DNA from: Pontibacillus chungwhensis
GTDB taxonomy: Bacteria > Bacillota > Bacilli > Bacillales > BH030062
DNA length: 64,000 nucleotides
NCBI RefSeq assembly: GCF_030166655.1
Contig: NZ_CP126446.1
Coordinates: 186,001 to 250,000 of the forward strand
Reading direction: 5' to 3'
A program made the position numbers and the translations under genes. Positions 42,501 through 50,604 of the stretch are shown here, one piece after another. The notes under the pieces were generated by a model. The model was not told where the DNA came from. It saw only the letters and a program-made list of their open reading frames with translations, and made no database searches. Each line of letters opens with the position of its first letter. The stretch's first letter is position 1.

Positions 42501-42845
42501 CGTTTATCTGATTGGTGTTTACACGAACGAGAGCGACTCCAAGTTTTATTCTTGCGGGGAGCTGAACGGTTGGCTCAATTTTGTGTGCGGTTAGAAGAAT
42601 ATGACACATGCATCCATTGGTGTGAACGTATTCTAAGGATAGACGCAACTTGGGAAGAAGCTTATCGATTAATGATGTTTAGCTACTACCAACGAAACAA
42701 TCGTCCTCAAGCAATTAAGTGGTATCAGAAGTGCTGCAAGATCCTTGATGACGAACTAGGCGTTCCGCCAATGGAATCAACACAAGAGATGTTCCAGTTG
42801 ATCCGAAAGGAAAGAACTGTTCAAACGTACGCGACTAAACCATAA
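39594..42845 (+). CDS. Large MalT-like ATPase/TPR regulator with C-terminal winged-helix and BTAD domain
   Basis: 1083 residues, GTG start with GAGGTG upstream. Residues 1-330: STAND-type NTPase with P-loop GGAGYGKST (43-51) and VMDDFHHL as Walker B. Residues about 340-800: many TPR-like helices. Residues about 822-905: OmpR/SARP-type winged helix (LRIETFGPLKLYMG... AKELFELLITKRKHLVRKEEILSALWPD). Residues about 905-1075: BTAD helices ending VYRL-like LGVPPMESTQEMFQLIRKE. It is the reverse of the SARP order (DNA-binding first). It precedes the LIV operon, whose promoter has SARP-like heptamers, so it is inferred to be its ATP-dependent activator. Confidence 0.85.
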   Translation: MSTIPIIQTQLRPPVAEDRFVRRSSLQKKMASITRYPLICMHGGAGYGKSTALTLFVQDSGLDIAWYSVSSNDDDLIPFLTKWIYALRFLEPSFGEHMLSELDRYHQIHQKHEMARLVSLMINELNQIDHPVYFVMDDFHHLQPSTAIKEWMELFLEHLPSHVHMILASRSKIQFNVLTSLKVKGNLLELNQEDLLLSQEEMGHVLEDVYGLQVEENDLKAIHRTTEGWAIAFEMILQQLQAGVPTREILQNHSSSLQDLFDYLAQEVVAKQSLFVQQFLEQTAILDVFSADVCDNVLGMSGSKQMLEQLASQQLFLQRIDETHYRYHALIKIFLENRMKQKDQNSYITLHSVAATYYEKNGDMETALYHAHRVAEGRVASILERYGETMIQSGKLQSLHDSIRLLSEDVKENHPMLWFYEGEVLRYRSSYEQSEACYNAIYRIGKTSNDAYITSLALEGMARIYLDTIQPEKGERYLQQAIEYREKAEVAKEEMAHLYHLLAENLLNAGQARKAESWYKRAKELHLPLQDDNFEARLYLRTGRLNQAEKVLKSRKKKQPQNNHLLLPQSHRETDILLSIIAAFMGKGEESKKHAEEGIQQGIQVQSPFVEACGWMRIGHAVQLSNHYESDLAERCYQTSLEMMETLNVSRGKAEPYMGLCVLYGVQGQYEKAMETGERGLYETEHVQDVWLSTLIQLCMAIASVYSNKYEQAAEKLNGIEKQFHQCGDQYGLMLTSYWKAFIDWKTGDEESFEKEMRSFLQRVQTGQYEFFLTNRTTFGPVDLQNTVPLLFKARSLHIHESFVTMFIKKLGYGKRDTHPGFTLRIETFGPLKLYMGTRVIVEEDWQRGKAKELFELLITKRKHLVRKEEILSALWPDQDEESANRGFKVALNALLKTIEPDRKARGASFFIKKEGSAYGIHPESGYELDSALFEEWVEAGLLEHNPDQVKSMLERGLSLYKDDYLPDQRLSDWCLHERERLQVLFLRGAERLAQFCVRLEEYDTCIHWCERILRIDATWEEAYRLMMFSYYQRNNRPQAIKWYQKCCKILDDELGVPPMESTQEMFQLIRKERTVQTYATKP

Positions 42846-42846
42846 G

Positions 42847-42883
42847 AAAAGCATGGAATGGCTGAACCGTTCCATGCTTTTTT
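42847..42883 (+). terminator. Terminator of the BTAD regulator gene
   Basis: AAAAGCATGGAA and TTCCATGCTTTTTT around an 11-nt loop. Confidence 0.9.
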
Positions 42884-42921
42884 CGTTTGGAAAATGATCC
42901 ATAAGCGGTGATGAATCTGTT

Positions 42922-42954
42922 TGTAACTGTCTTGTAACTCCCTTCTTCTACGAT
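42922..42954 (+). promoter_or_regulatory. Putative BTAD-regulator operator and promoter, site 1
   Basis: TGTAACT at 42922 and again at 42933 (11-bp period), then nine nt and a -10-like TACGAT at 42949. No good -35 box exists at 17-bp spacing, as expected for an activator-dependent promoter. The 19 bases TGTAACTCCCTTCTTCTAC recur exactly at 50896. The LIV operon starts at 43003. Confidence 0.7.
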
Positions 42955-43002
42955 AGAGCTATCCATAAAGATTGTTTAAATGAGGAGAAGGGGGAAGGTT
43001 AA

Positions 43003-44259
43003 ATGAAACTAAAACGTGGGTTTGGGTTGTTGGTATTATTGATGTTATTGGTATTTGCAGCGGCGTGTAGCAGTGATGATGCTTCATCTGAGGGTACGGA
43101 AGATGAGACGGAAACGGGTGAAACAACAGATGGAAGTGAAGAAGAGGCTACATCAGGCGAACCGATCAAGATCGGTGTGCTTGCTTCCTTATCAGGGGCG
43201 CTCGAATCTTACGGAAAACAAACGAAGCAAGGCTTCGAGTTAGGGATTGAATATGCAACAGATGGAACGAACGAGATCGAGGGTCGTCCTATTGAGGTTG
43301 TATATGCTGATACAGAAACGGATCCAAAAGTAGCCAGACAAAAAGCAATCGGATTACTAGAAGACGATAAGGTGGATTTCTTAGTTGGATCGTCCAGTTC
43401 AGGAGATACGCTAGCGGTTCTGCCATTAGCGGAAGAGTATAAGAAAATCATGGTAGTTGAGCCTGCTGTTGCCGATAGTATTACAGGAAAGGACTGGAAT
43501 AAATATGTATTCCGTACTGCACGTAACTCTTCCCAAGATGCTGTAGCAGGAGCGGCGGCCATTGCTAAAGATGGCGTAAAAATCGCTACCTTAGCACCGG
43601 ATTATTCTTTCGGGCGTGACGGAGTAGCTGCATTCACGAAAGCGGCTAAAGATTTAGGTGCAGAGATTGTTCACGAAGAATACGCTGATCCGACGGCTAC
43701 TGACTTTACAGCTAATATTCAAAAGATCATTCAGTCTGAGCCGGATTACTTGTTTGTCATTTGGGCAGGAGCGAACTCTCCTTGGAACCAGATCTCTGAC
43801 ATGAAACTTCAAGAAAAAGGCATTAAGATCTCTACTGGAGCACCGGATATTGCTGCACTTAGCACAATGAAGGAACTCGTCGGTATGGAAGGGTTCACGG
43901 TTTACTATCATACCCTTCCTGATAATGAAATTAACGACTGGTTAGTGGAGAAACATCAGGAGAAATATGATGCTGTACCTGACCTGTTCACACCAGGTGG
44001 TATGAGTGCGGCGTTATCCATTACAGAAGCATTGAAGAAGACAGGTGGAAAAGTAGACGCTGATGAATTGATTACCACCATGGAAGGGATGAGCTTTGAA
44101 ACACCAAAAGGCACGATGACCTTCCGTGAAGAAGACCACCAAGCCCTTCAATCTCTATATAAGATTCGATTGGAAGAACAAGAGGGTGTAGATTATCCCG
44201 TTCCGGTTCTTGAGCGAGTGCTGACACCTGAAGAAACCGCTCCACCAATCCAAAACTAA
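43003..44259 (+). CDS. LIV-type ABC transporter substrate-binding lipoprotein
   Basis: 418 residues. Signal peptide with lipobox AAAC (Cys22), an acidic Glu/Thr-rich linker (about 25-50), then the type I binding-protein fold: IKIGVLASLSGALESYGKQTKQGFELGIEYA, DFLVGSSSSGDTLAVLPLAEEYK, RTARNSSQDAVAGAAAIA. Such proteins bind branched-chain amino acids, amides, urea or acyl/aromatic acids. With acyl-CoA ligase and FabH-like genes downstream a carboxylic acid ligand is plausible, which is inference. GGAGAAGGGGGAAGG upstream. Confidence 0.9.
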   Translation: MKLKRGFGLLVLLMLLVFAAACSSDDASSEGTEDETETGETTDGSEEEATSGEPIKIGVLASLSGALESYGKQTKQGFELGIEYATDGTNEIEGRPIEVVYADTETDPKVARQKAIGLLEDDKVDFLVGSSSSGDTLAVLPLAEEYKKIMVVEPAVADSITGKDWNKYVFRTARNSSQDAVAGAAAIAKDGVKIATLAPDYSFGRDGVAAFTKAAKDLGAEIVHEEYADPTATDFTANIQKIIQSEPDYLFVIWAGANSPWNQISDMKLQEKGIKISTGAPDIAALSTMKELVGMEGFTVYYHTLPDNEINDWLVEKHQEKYDAVPDLFTPGGMSAALSITEALKKTGGKVDADELITTMEGMSFETPKGTMTFREEDHQALQSLYKIRLEEQEGVDYPVPVLERVLTPEETAPPIQN

Positions 44260-44265
44260 TTTGAG

Positions 44266-44296
44266 AGAACTTCGGCCAAATTTGCGCCGAAGTTCT
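44266..44296 (+). other. Intercistronic stem-loop after the binding-protein gene
   Basis: AGAACTTCGGC and GCCGAAGTTCT form a perfect 11-bp stem with a 9-nt loop; only a weak T tract (TTGTTT) follows. It lies between the binding-protein gene and livG. Such hairpins usually protect the upstream message or cut read-through, giving excess binding protein. Confidence 0.75.
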
Positions 44297-44323
44297 TGTT
44301 TCATACCCGTAAGGAGGAAAGTT

Positions 44324-45091
44324 ATGAGCTTTATATTGGAAACAAAGGAGTTAACGATCGCTTTTGGTGGGCACGTGGCTGTCGATCATATTTCTGTTCG
44401 GATCCCAGAGAAACAATTCACATCGGTCATCGGCCCAAACGGAGCTGGAAAGACGACCTTCTTTAATTTGCTAAGTGGTCAGCTTCAGCCAACCGAGGGA
44501 GAGATCTTTCTTAGAGGAGAACCGATTACAAAACTCCGCCCCACCAAGCGAACCAGAAAAGGAATTGGTCGTTCGTTTCAAATGACGAATGTCTTTCCAA
44601 ACCTGACTGTGCTAGAGAATGTTCGGTTGGCAGTTCAATCTAGAAATCGTGTCCGTTTTCAAATGTTTCGTCACTTCAGTTCTTATAAAGAATTCGAAAG
44701 AGAAGCGATGGAGTTACTAGAACAGGTCCTGTTGCGAGAGAAAGCTCATTCTTTGGCAAGTAACTTGGCCCATGGTGAGAAGCGGAAGCTTGAGATTGCG
44801 ATGCTTCTTGCCTTAGAAACAGACATTCTTCTGCTAGATGAACCAACAGCAGGGATGTCGATTGAAGAAGTGCCCGCCATCTTGGACGTTATTCGTTCCA
44901 TTAAAGAGCGAGGGGACCGTACGATTGTTCTGATCGAGCACAAAATGGATATGATCTTAGATCTCTCTGATCAGGTTCTGGTTCTCTTTCACGGAGAACT
45001 TCTGGCTGAAGGATCACCAGAAGAAATTATGCAGAATACGACCGTTCAATCTGCGTACTTAGGAGGGTTATATGATGGAAGCTCTGCTTAG
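44324..45091 (+). CDS. LIV-type ABC transporter ATPase, LivG-like
   Basis: 255 residues from ATG 44324 (AAGGAGGAAAG before it). Walker A GPNGAGKTTFFN, signature LAHGEKRKLEIAM (Leu-Ala-His-Gly in place of LSGGQ, normal for LivG), Walker B DILLLDEPTAGMS, and switch IEHKMD. The earlier in-frame ATG (44261) would fall in the upstream hairpin and is rejected. It overlaps livF by 17-20 nt. Confidence 0.9.
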   Translation: MSFILETKELTIAFGGHVAVDHISVRIPEKQFTSVIGPNGAGKTTFFNLLSGQLQPTEGEIFLRGEPITKLRPTKRTRKGIGRSFQMTNVFPNLTVLENVRLAVQSRNRVRFQMFRHFSSYKEFEREAMELLEQVLLREKAHSLASNLAHGEKRKLEIAMLLALETDILLLDEPTAGMSIEEVPAILDVIRSIKERGDRTIVLIEHKMDMILDLSDQVLVLFHGELLAEGSPEEIMQNTTVQSAYLGGLYDGSSA

Positions 45092-45782
45092 CGTAAAAGG
45101 GATTGAAACCTATATTGACCAGTTTCATATCCTGCATGATATCGGATTTGAGGTACCTAAAGGGGAAGTGACTGTTCTATTGGGGAGAAACGGGGCAGGC
45201 AAGACGACGACCCTTCGCACTATTATGGGACTGAACCCGGCAAGTCAGGGTCAGGTTACGTTTAAAGGAGAGGAGATTACGAAGCTCCCTCCTTACCAAA
45301 TCGCCCGAAAAGGGATTGGATATGTCCCTGAGGACCAGGGGATCTTTGCTGGTTTAACAGTAGGGGAAAATATGAAAGTCTCGATGCAGAAAGAAGATGA
45401 CGCCACCCTTGAACGGATGGAGTGGGTGCTTGAGTTATTCCCGGATCTTAAGAAGTTCTGGAAGAAGCCAGGAGGCCAGCTGAGCGGTGGACAAAAGCAA
45501 ATGCTCTCCATTGCGAGAGCTTATATGAATGAAAATGAGCTTCTGTTAATTGATGAGCCAAGTAAGGGACTTGCTCCCATTATTGTGGAGAAAGTTATGG
45601 AGTCCATCCAGCAAATGAAGGAGAAAACCACAATCGTTCTTGTGGAGCAGAACTTTATGATGGCCAGTAAAATAGGTGATCGCTTCTATATTCTGGATGA
45701 TGGTCAAACGGTCCATCAGGGCAGGATGAATGAACTGAATGAAAACGAAGGGCTCAGGAAGAAATACTTAGGAATTGCATAG
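45075..45782 (+). CDS. LIV-type ABC transporter ATPase, LivF-like
   Basis: 235 residues. Walker A GRNGAGKTTTLRTIMGL, signature LSGGQKQMLSIARAYM, Walker B LLLIDEPSKGLAP, switch VEQNF. Two adjacent ATGs (45072, 45075) follow GGAGGG; the second has the better 8-nt spacing. The start lies inside the end of livG. Confidence 0.9.
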   Translation: MEALLSVKGIETYIDQFHILHDIGFEVPKGEVTVLLGRNGAGKTTTLRTIMGLNPASQGQVTFKGEEITKLPPYQIARKGIGYVPEDQGIFAGLTVGENMKVSMQKEDDATLERMEWVLELFPDLKKFWKKPGGQLSGGQKQMLSIARAYMNENELLLIDEPSKGLAPIIVEKVMESIQQMKEKTTIVLVEQNFMMASKIGDRFYILDDGQTVHQGRMNELNENEGLRKKYLGIA

Positions 45783-45797
45783 TGGGGAGGTAGGGGT

Positions 45798-46658
45798 ATG
45801 GATTTACTGCTTAGTTTAACAGTCAATGGTCTAGCTACTGGTATGTTAATTTTTCTATTAGCGGCAGGCCTCACACTTATTTTCGGATTAATGGATGTCT
45901 TAAATTTCGCTCACGGTGGCTTGTTTGCCTGGGGAGCCTATAGCGGGGTGTGGGTATATGATTTAACCGGCAATTTCTTTGTCGCGATTATAGGAGCCAT
46001 TGTAACGGGTCTGTTACTTGGGTTGTTAACAGAGTATCTGATTATTCGACCTGTGTATGGAAATCATGTGCAGCAAATCCTGATCACGCTCGGGTTCATG
46101 ATTGTATTATCTGAAATGCTGAAGGTCGTCTTTGGTCCCGATCAAAAAGCAGCTCAACCACCTGCCTTCATGGATGGATCCTTTATGGTGGGGGACGTTA
46201 TTCTGATCAAATACCGTTTGTTTATTATTTTGGTGGGAGCGCTTGTTTACGCGATTACCTTCTATATATTAAGAAAAACGAAGATCGGATTAATTGTTCG
46301 AGCAGGAGTGATGGACAAAGAAATGGTGCAGTCACTCGGAATTAATATTCGCCTTGTCTTTATGCTTGTCTTTATGGTTGGTTCGGCACTCGCTGCGCTT
46401 GGCGGAGTGTTGCTCGCTCCTTATTCGGGTGTTATTTATGCTGAAATGGGTATGGAATTTGCCATCCTTGCTTTCATTGTGGTGGTCATTGGAGGGATGG
46501 GGAGCTTTACCGGGTCGCTCTTCGCAGCTATATTAGTCGGGTTAGCTCAGTCCTTTATGGCTTATTATTATTCGGACCTTTCGTTAGCGGTGAATATGCT
46601 GCTGATGGTGTCGGTACTTGTCTTTCGTCCACAAGGTTTATTTACGGGGAAGGGGTGA
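45798..46658 (+). CDS. LIV-type ABC permease, LivH-like
   Basis: 286 residues, about eight helices. LivH hallmarks: LTLIFGLMDVLNFAHGGLFAWGAY (about 25-48), QILITLGFMIVLSE, VIGGMGSFTGSLFAAILVGL (near 233-252) and the end MLLMVSVLVFRPQGLFTGKG. GGGGAGGTAGGGG ribosome site. Forms the channel with the next gene's product. Confidence 0.9.
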   Translation: MDLLLSLTVNGLATGMLIFLLAAGLTLIFGLMDVLNFAHGGLFAWGAYSGVWVYDLTGNFFVAIIGAIVTGLLLGLLTEYLIIRPVYGNHVQQILITLGFMIVLSEMLKVVFGPDQKAAQPPAFMDGSFMVGDVILIKYRLFIILVGALVYAITFYILRKTKIGLIVRAGVMDKEMVQSLGINIRLVFMLVFMVGSALAALGGVLLAPYSGVIYAEMGMEFAILAFIVVVIGGMGSFTGSLFAAILVGLAQSFMAYYYSDLSLAVNMLLMVSVLVFRPQGLFTGKG

Positions 46659-46664
46659 TGGAAG

Positions 46665-47666
46665 GTGCGTCCACTTAAATGGGAGAGAAGCACAGGCATT
46701 TATCTATTGGTATTTTCGTTTTTTCTATTGGTTCCGTTTTTCTACGATAACCGAACGATTTTATTCTTAATGACGCAAATCTTTATCTTCGGCATATTTG
46801 CCATGAGCTATGACTTGTTGCTCGGGTTTACAGGAATCGTTTCATTTGGCCATGCGATGTTTTTTGGAATTGGGGCCTATAGCGTATCTGTCATCATCGA
46901 TCGAAACGAACCAACAATGGGATATCTTCTGCTCGGAACCATTGTGGGCATTGTCATTGCGGGTGTTGTCAGTTTGCTTGCTGGTCTTCTTACATTACGG
47001 TTGAAGAGCCACTTCTACGCGATGCTCACACTTGCTCTTGCGGGGTTATTCCTTGTATTAGCAGAGAAATGGAGAGGAGTAACGGGGGGGAATGACGGGT
47101 TTACGATGCAGATTCCGGAATTCTTTAAGGACCGGGGGCACTTGTATCTGACTTGTCTCGTTTCTCTTATCGTTTTATTCTTTCTCGTTCGCCGATTCAC
47201 CCAGTCTCCAACAGGGCGAGTGGTGATGGCCATTCGTGAGAACGAACAGCGAGTAGAATCCATTGGGTTCTCTATTATGTTCTACAAAGTAGCGGTAAGT
47301 GTCATATCTGGAATTGTGGCTAGCATTGCAGGCGTGCTCTACATTCTGTCTCTAAGGTTTGTGGACACGAGTGTGTTTGCAACAGACGTTACATTGGATG
47401 CCCTGTTAATGACCATTATTGGGGGAGTAGGTACACTCGTGGGTCCGTTAATTGGGGCAGGACTTATAGAAGTGGCTCACCATTACCTTTCTGAATTAGC
47501 AAGTGTTCACTGGATTTTTGAGAGATGGCTCATTCTATTTGGAATTGTGTATATACTGGCCGTTATCTTCTTCCCTCGAGGGATAGTGGGAAGCCTGCAG
47601 TACATGTGGGCCAAGAGGAGTGCGAAAAAGAAATCATCTTCAAAAGAAAAGGACTTAGCAAGTTAA
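46665..47666 (+). CDS. LIV-type ABC permease, LivM-like
   Basis: 333 residues, GTG start 6 nt after livH. LivM hallmarks: FAMSYDLLLGFTGIVSFGHAMFFGIGAYS (about 45-73), LRLKSHFYAMLTLALAGLFLVLAEKW, GNDGF, AIRENEQRVESIGF and IIGGVGTLVGPLIGAGLIE. Lys/Ser-rich C terminus. The pair with LivH completes a full importer. Confidence 0.9.
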   Translation: MRPLKWERSTGIYLLVFSFFLLVPFFYDNRTILFLMTQIFIFGIFAMSYDLLLGFTGIVSFGHAMFFGIGAYSVSVIIDRNEPTMGYLLLGTIVGIVIAGVVSLLAGLLTLRLKSHFYAMLTLALAGLFLVLAEKWRGVTGGNDGFTMQIPEFFKDRGHLYLTCLVSLIVLFFLVRRFTQSPTGRVVMAIRENEQRVESIGFSIMFYKVAVSVISGIVASIAGVLYILSLRFVDTSVFATDVTLDALLMTIIGGVGTLVGPLIGAGLIEVAHHYLSELASVHWIFERWLILFGIVYILAVIFFPRGIVGSLQYMWAKRSAKKKSSSKEKDLAS

Positions 47667-47678
47667 GGGGGAGAAGAG

Positions 47679-47873
47679 ATGAGTCAACCTGTTTCGTCGT
47701 TTGTTGTTCGGTTTCATCTAGCGAACGTGGATCCGAGAACCAAGGAGAAAACGTATCGAATTAAAGTAACTCACGTGCAGACAGAACATGAATCTACCTT
47801 TGATCTTCTGGATGAAGCTGTGCGCTATATGAAAGGTTCTGTTGATCGAGAAGGGCAACACGAGGAGGTGTAA
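47679..47873 (+). CDS. Small conserved-looking protein of unknown function
   Basis: 64 residues, GGGGGAGAAGAG ribosome site, 12 nt after livM and 3 nt before the FabH-like gene. The sequence (SSFVVRFHLANVDPRTKEKTYRIKVTHVQTEHE, then an amphipathic LLDEAVRYMKGSV) predicts a small beta-sheet followed by a helix. I do not recognise it. Its position suggests a helper of the enzymes or of the transporter. Confidence 0.7.
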   Translation: MSQPVSSFVVRFHLANVDPRTKEKTYRIKVTHVQTEHESTFDLLDEAVRYMKGSVDREGQHEEV

Positions 47874-47876
47874 AGG

Positions 47877-48893
47877 ATGGAGTCGATCGGGATTATAAGT
47901 TCTGGCGTGTATTTGCCATCAGCAAGAATGAAAGGAACAGAGATTGCAAGAGAGGCAGGATTACCCGTTGATGTTGTCGAAGAAAAGTTAGGAATTAGGC
48001 AAAAACCAATTCCTGGACCGGAAGATCATACGTGTGAGATGGGCGTACGTGCAGCGAAAGAGGCACTTCGGAAGGCGAACGTTCACCCAAAAGAAATTGA
48101 CCTTGTCATCTATATCGGAGAAGAGTACAAAGAATACCCGTTGTGGACCGCTGGGATTAAGTTGCAGGAAGAGATTGGAGCCAGGAATGCCTGGGCATTT
48201 GATGTCGCGATGAGATGTGGCACAACGATTATGGCGTTAAAAGTGGCCAAAAGTATGATGCTTGGTGATCCGTCCATTCAACACGTTCTGTTAGCTGGTG
48301 GCTACCGGAATGGAGATTTTATTCGCTATACCAATCCAAGAACAAGGTTTATGTATAACCTCGGTGCCGGCGGTGGAGCGTTTCTCTTAAAGAAAGGCGC
48401 TACAAACAATACGGTTCTTGAAACGTCTGTGATTAGTGATGGTTCTTTCTCAGAAGATGTCGTGGTCGTAGCTGGTGGAACAAAACATCCTTTAACGGCT
48501 TCGAATCTAGAAGACTATCAGCTTGATGTACTGGACCCGGATGGGATGAAACAACGTTTAGCAGATCAATCTATGGACAACTTTCTATATGTTATTCGAG
48601 ATGCTTTAGAAAAGAGCGGATTTACAGAAGCGGATATTGATTATGTGGCGATGCTTCATATGAAGCGGTCTGCTCACGAATACGTACTAAAGTCATTAGG
48701 GCTGACACTTGAGCAGTCTGTTTATCTGGAAGACTATGGACACATCGGTCAAATCGATCAAATTCTCTCACTTGAATTAGCAGCAGAGCAAGGGAAATTG
48801 AAAAACGGAGATGTCGTTGTCCTTGTTAGTGCTGGCATTGGATACGCTTGGGGAGCTACAGTGATTAAATGGGGAAACCAGGAAGGGGATTGA
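47877..48893 (+). CDS. FabH-like 3-oxoacyl-ACP synthase III family protein
   Basis: 338 residues with the thiolase-fold layout. Cys114 (FDVAMRCGTTIMAL) is at the nucleophile site and His261 (MLHMKRSAHEYVL) at the first catalytic histidine. At the position of the catalytic Asn of FabH (usually YGN) the sequence is DYGHIGQ, with His289. It belongs to a divergent FabH branch that may use acyl-CoA rather than malonyl-ACP chemistry, or perform acyl transfer. It is followed by a hydrolase (1-nt overlap) and an SDR, so it works on acyl chains. AGGAGG upstream. Confidence 0.8.
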   Translation: MESIGIISSGVYLPSARMKGTEIAREAGLPVDVVEEKLGIRQKPIPGPEDHTCEMGVRAAKEALRKANVHPKEIDLVIYIGEEYKEYPLWTAGIKLQEEIGARNAWAFDVAMRCGTTIMALKVAKSMMLGDPSIQHVLLAGGYRNGDFIRYTNPRTRFMYNLGAGGGAFLLKKGATNNTVLETSVISDGSFSEDVVVVAGGTKHPLTASNLEDYQLDVLDPDGMKQRLADQSMDNFLYVIRDALEKSGFTEADIDYVAMLHMKRSAHEYVLKSLGLTLEQSVYLEDYGHIGQIDQILSLELAAEQGKLKNGDVVVLVSAGIGYAWGATVIKWGNQEGD

Positions 48894-49813
48894 TGAATAT
48901 GGTAAACGTTCATATGAAAAAGGTTCAATTGCCAAATGGAGAATCGTTAGGGTACAGGGAACGTGAAGGGGGCGATGAGGTCGTTCTGCTTCTTCATGGG
49001 AATATGACCTCTTCCAAACACTGGGATTTGGTGTTAGAGAAGATGGATGAGAAGTATAAAGTGTATGCTCTTGACCTAAGGGGATTTGGAGCCTCCACCT
49101 ATTTGAATCCGGTTGAAACGATTGGGGATTTTGCCAAGGATGTCCACCAATTCGTAGAAGCATTGAACCTACGGGAGTTCGCCATCGTGGGTTGGTCTAC
49201 AGGCGGGGCTGTGGCTATGGAATTTTGCGCGCGCTTTCCGAATTTTTGTAATCGCTTACTACTCCTTGCATCAGCATCTACAAGGGGGTATCCGTTCTTT
49301 GCTACAGGTGAAAATGGGCTGCCGGATCTTTCTAATCGACTAGAGACAATCGAGGAAGTGAGAAGGGATCCCGGGAAAACGATTCCCATTCAGCAGGCTT
49401 ACGATGAAGGGAACGAAGCTCTTCTACAAGCTGTATGGAATTCGCTAATATATACTCATAATCAGCCAAGTGAGTCGTTATATCAAGCTTATACTGAGGA
49501 CATGATGACGCAGCGGAATTTGGCTGAAGTCTACCAAGCATTGAACATCTTCAATATGAGTCATCATCATAATGGACTTGTAGAAGGAAACGGAATGGTA
49601 GATGACATCAATGTTCCTGTTCTTGTGATGAGAGGGGACCGCGACCAGGTGATTACAGCAAGAATGAATGAGGAACTTCTAGAAGATCTCGGGGACCGCG
49701 CTACATATGTCTCGCTGCCGAATTGCGGACACTCCCCCCTCATTGATGATTTAGGGTTGTTAGTAGAAACCATGGAACAATTTCTTGAGAAAAAGGAGAG
49801 ACAACGCCAATGA
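48893..49813 (+). CDS. Alpha/beta hydrolase
   Basis: 306 residues from the ATG that overlaps the FabH-like stop (TGATG). Oxyanion motif LLHGNMTSSKHW, nucleophile elbow GWSTGGAVA (Ser about 109), acid in MRGDRDQVI, and catalytic His in NCGHSPLIDD. Probably a thioesterase, C-C bond or ester hydrolase acting on the product of the FabH-like enzyme. The substrate is not predictable. GAAGGGG ribosome site. Confidence 0.85.
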   Translation: MNMVNVHMKKVQLPNGESLGYREREGGDEVVLLLHGNMTSSKHWDLVLEKMDEKYKVYALDLRGFGASTYLNPVETIGDFAKDVHQFVEALNLREFAIVGWSTGGAVAMEFCARFPNFCNRLLLLASASTRGYPFFATGENGLPDLSNRLETIEEVRRDPGKTIPIQQAYDEGNEALLQAVWNSLIYTHNQPSESLYQAYTEDMMTQRNLAEVYQALNIFNMSHHHNGLVEGNGMVDDINVPVLVMRGDRDQVITARMNEELLEDLGDRATYVSLPNCGHSPLIDDLGLLVETMEQFLEKKERQRQ

Positions 49814-50550
49814 GATTAGAAGGAAAAGTAGCTGTCATTACGGGGGCCGCTAATGGAATTGGACTCGAAGCGGCAAAGAGATTCACGAGTGAAGGGGCTA
49901 AAGTCATTCTGGCCGATTTCGATGAAGAAACAGGTTCGGCGAGAGAGAAAGAATTAAGAGAAAACGGTGCTGACGTTTTATTTGTGAAAGTGAATGTAGC
50001 AGACCGGGCGAGTGTTGATGCGCTTATGGAACAAGCTGTTCAAACCTATGGCAAAATCGATATTCTTGTAAACAACGCAGGCATCACGCGAGATGCTATG
50101 CTTTCCAAAATGACACCTGAACAGTTTCAGCAGGTAATCGATGTGAATCTGACAGGGGTCTTCCACTGTGCCCAGGCTGCTATGCCTCACATGGTAGAGC
50201 AAGGAAAAGGCAAAATCATCAACACCTCTTCCGTTACAGGTACATACGGGAATGTGGGGCAGTCCAATTATGCAGCAGCCAAGGCGGGCTTGATTGGTCT
50301 GACAAAAACATGGGCTAAAGAGCTTGGTAGAAAAGGCATTAACGTGAATGCAGTGGCACCGGGCTTTACGGAAACCGCAATGGTAGAACAAGTTCCGGAG
50401 AAAGTCATTGATCAGATGAAAACCATGGTTCCAATGGGCCGACTTGGGAGGCCAGAAGACATAGCCAATGCTTATCTTTACCTGGCCTCTGATGAATCGG
50501 ATTATGTGAATGGACACACCCTCCACGTTGATGGCGGCATTATGATGTAA
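49810..50550 (+). CDS. SDR-family 3-oxoacyl reductase (FabG-like)
   Basis: 246 residues. NAD(P) motif TGAANGIG (12-19), NNAGIT, catalytic Ser (NTSSVTGTYGN), YAAAKAG (Tyr-xxx-Lys) and C-terminal YVNGHTLHVDGG. Length and motifs match FabG/PhaB-type reductases. It starts with a 4-nt overlap of the hydrolase gene and is the last gene before the terminator at 50563. Reduces a 3-oxoacyl group, either on ACP or CoA. Confidence 0.9.
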   Translation: MRLEGKVAVITGAANGIGLEAAKRFTSEGAKVILADFDEETGSAREKELRENGADVLFVKVNVADRASVDALMEQAVQTYGKIDILVNNAGITRDAMLSKMTPEQFQQVIDVNLTGVFHCAQAAMPHMVEQGKGKIINTSSVTGTYGNVGQSNYAAAKAGLIGLTKTWAKELGRKGINVNAVAPGFTETAMVEQVPEKVIDQMKTMVPMGRLGRPEDIANAYLYLASDESDYVNGHTLHVDGGIMM

Positions 50551-50562
50551 GTCTTGTCTAGG

Positions 50563-50594
50563 AAAGCCTCCACATGAATGCGGGGGCTTTTTTT
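50563..50594 (+). terminator. Terminator of the LIV/FabH-like operon
   Basis: AAAGCCTCC and GGGGGCTTT arms, then TTTTTTT. Confidence 0.8.
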
Positions 50595-50604
50595 GTGGAG
50601 AGAG

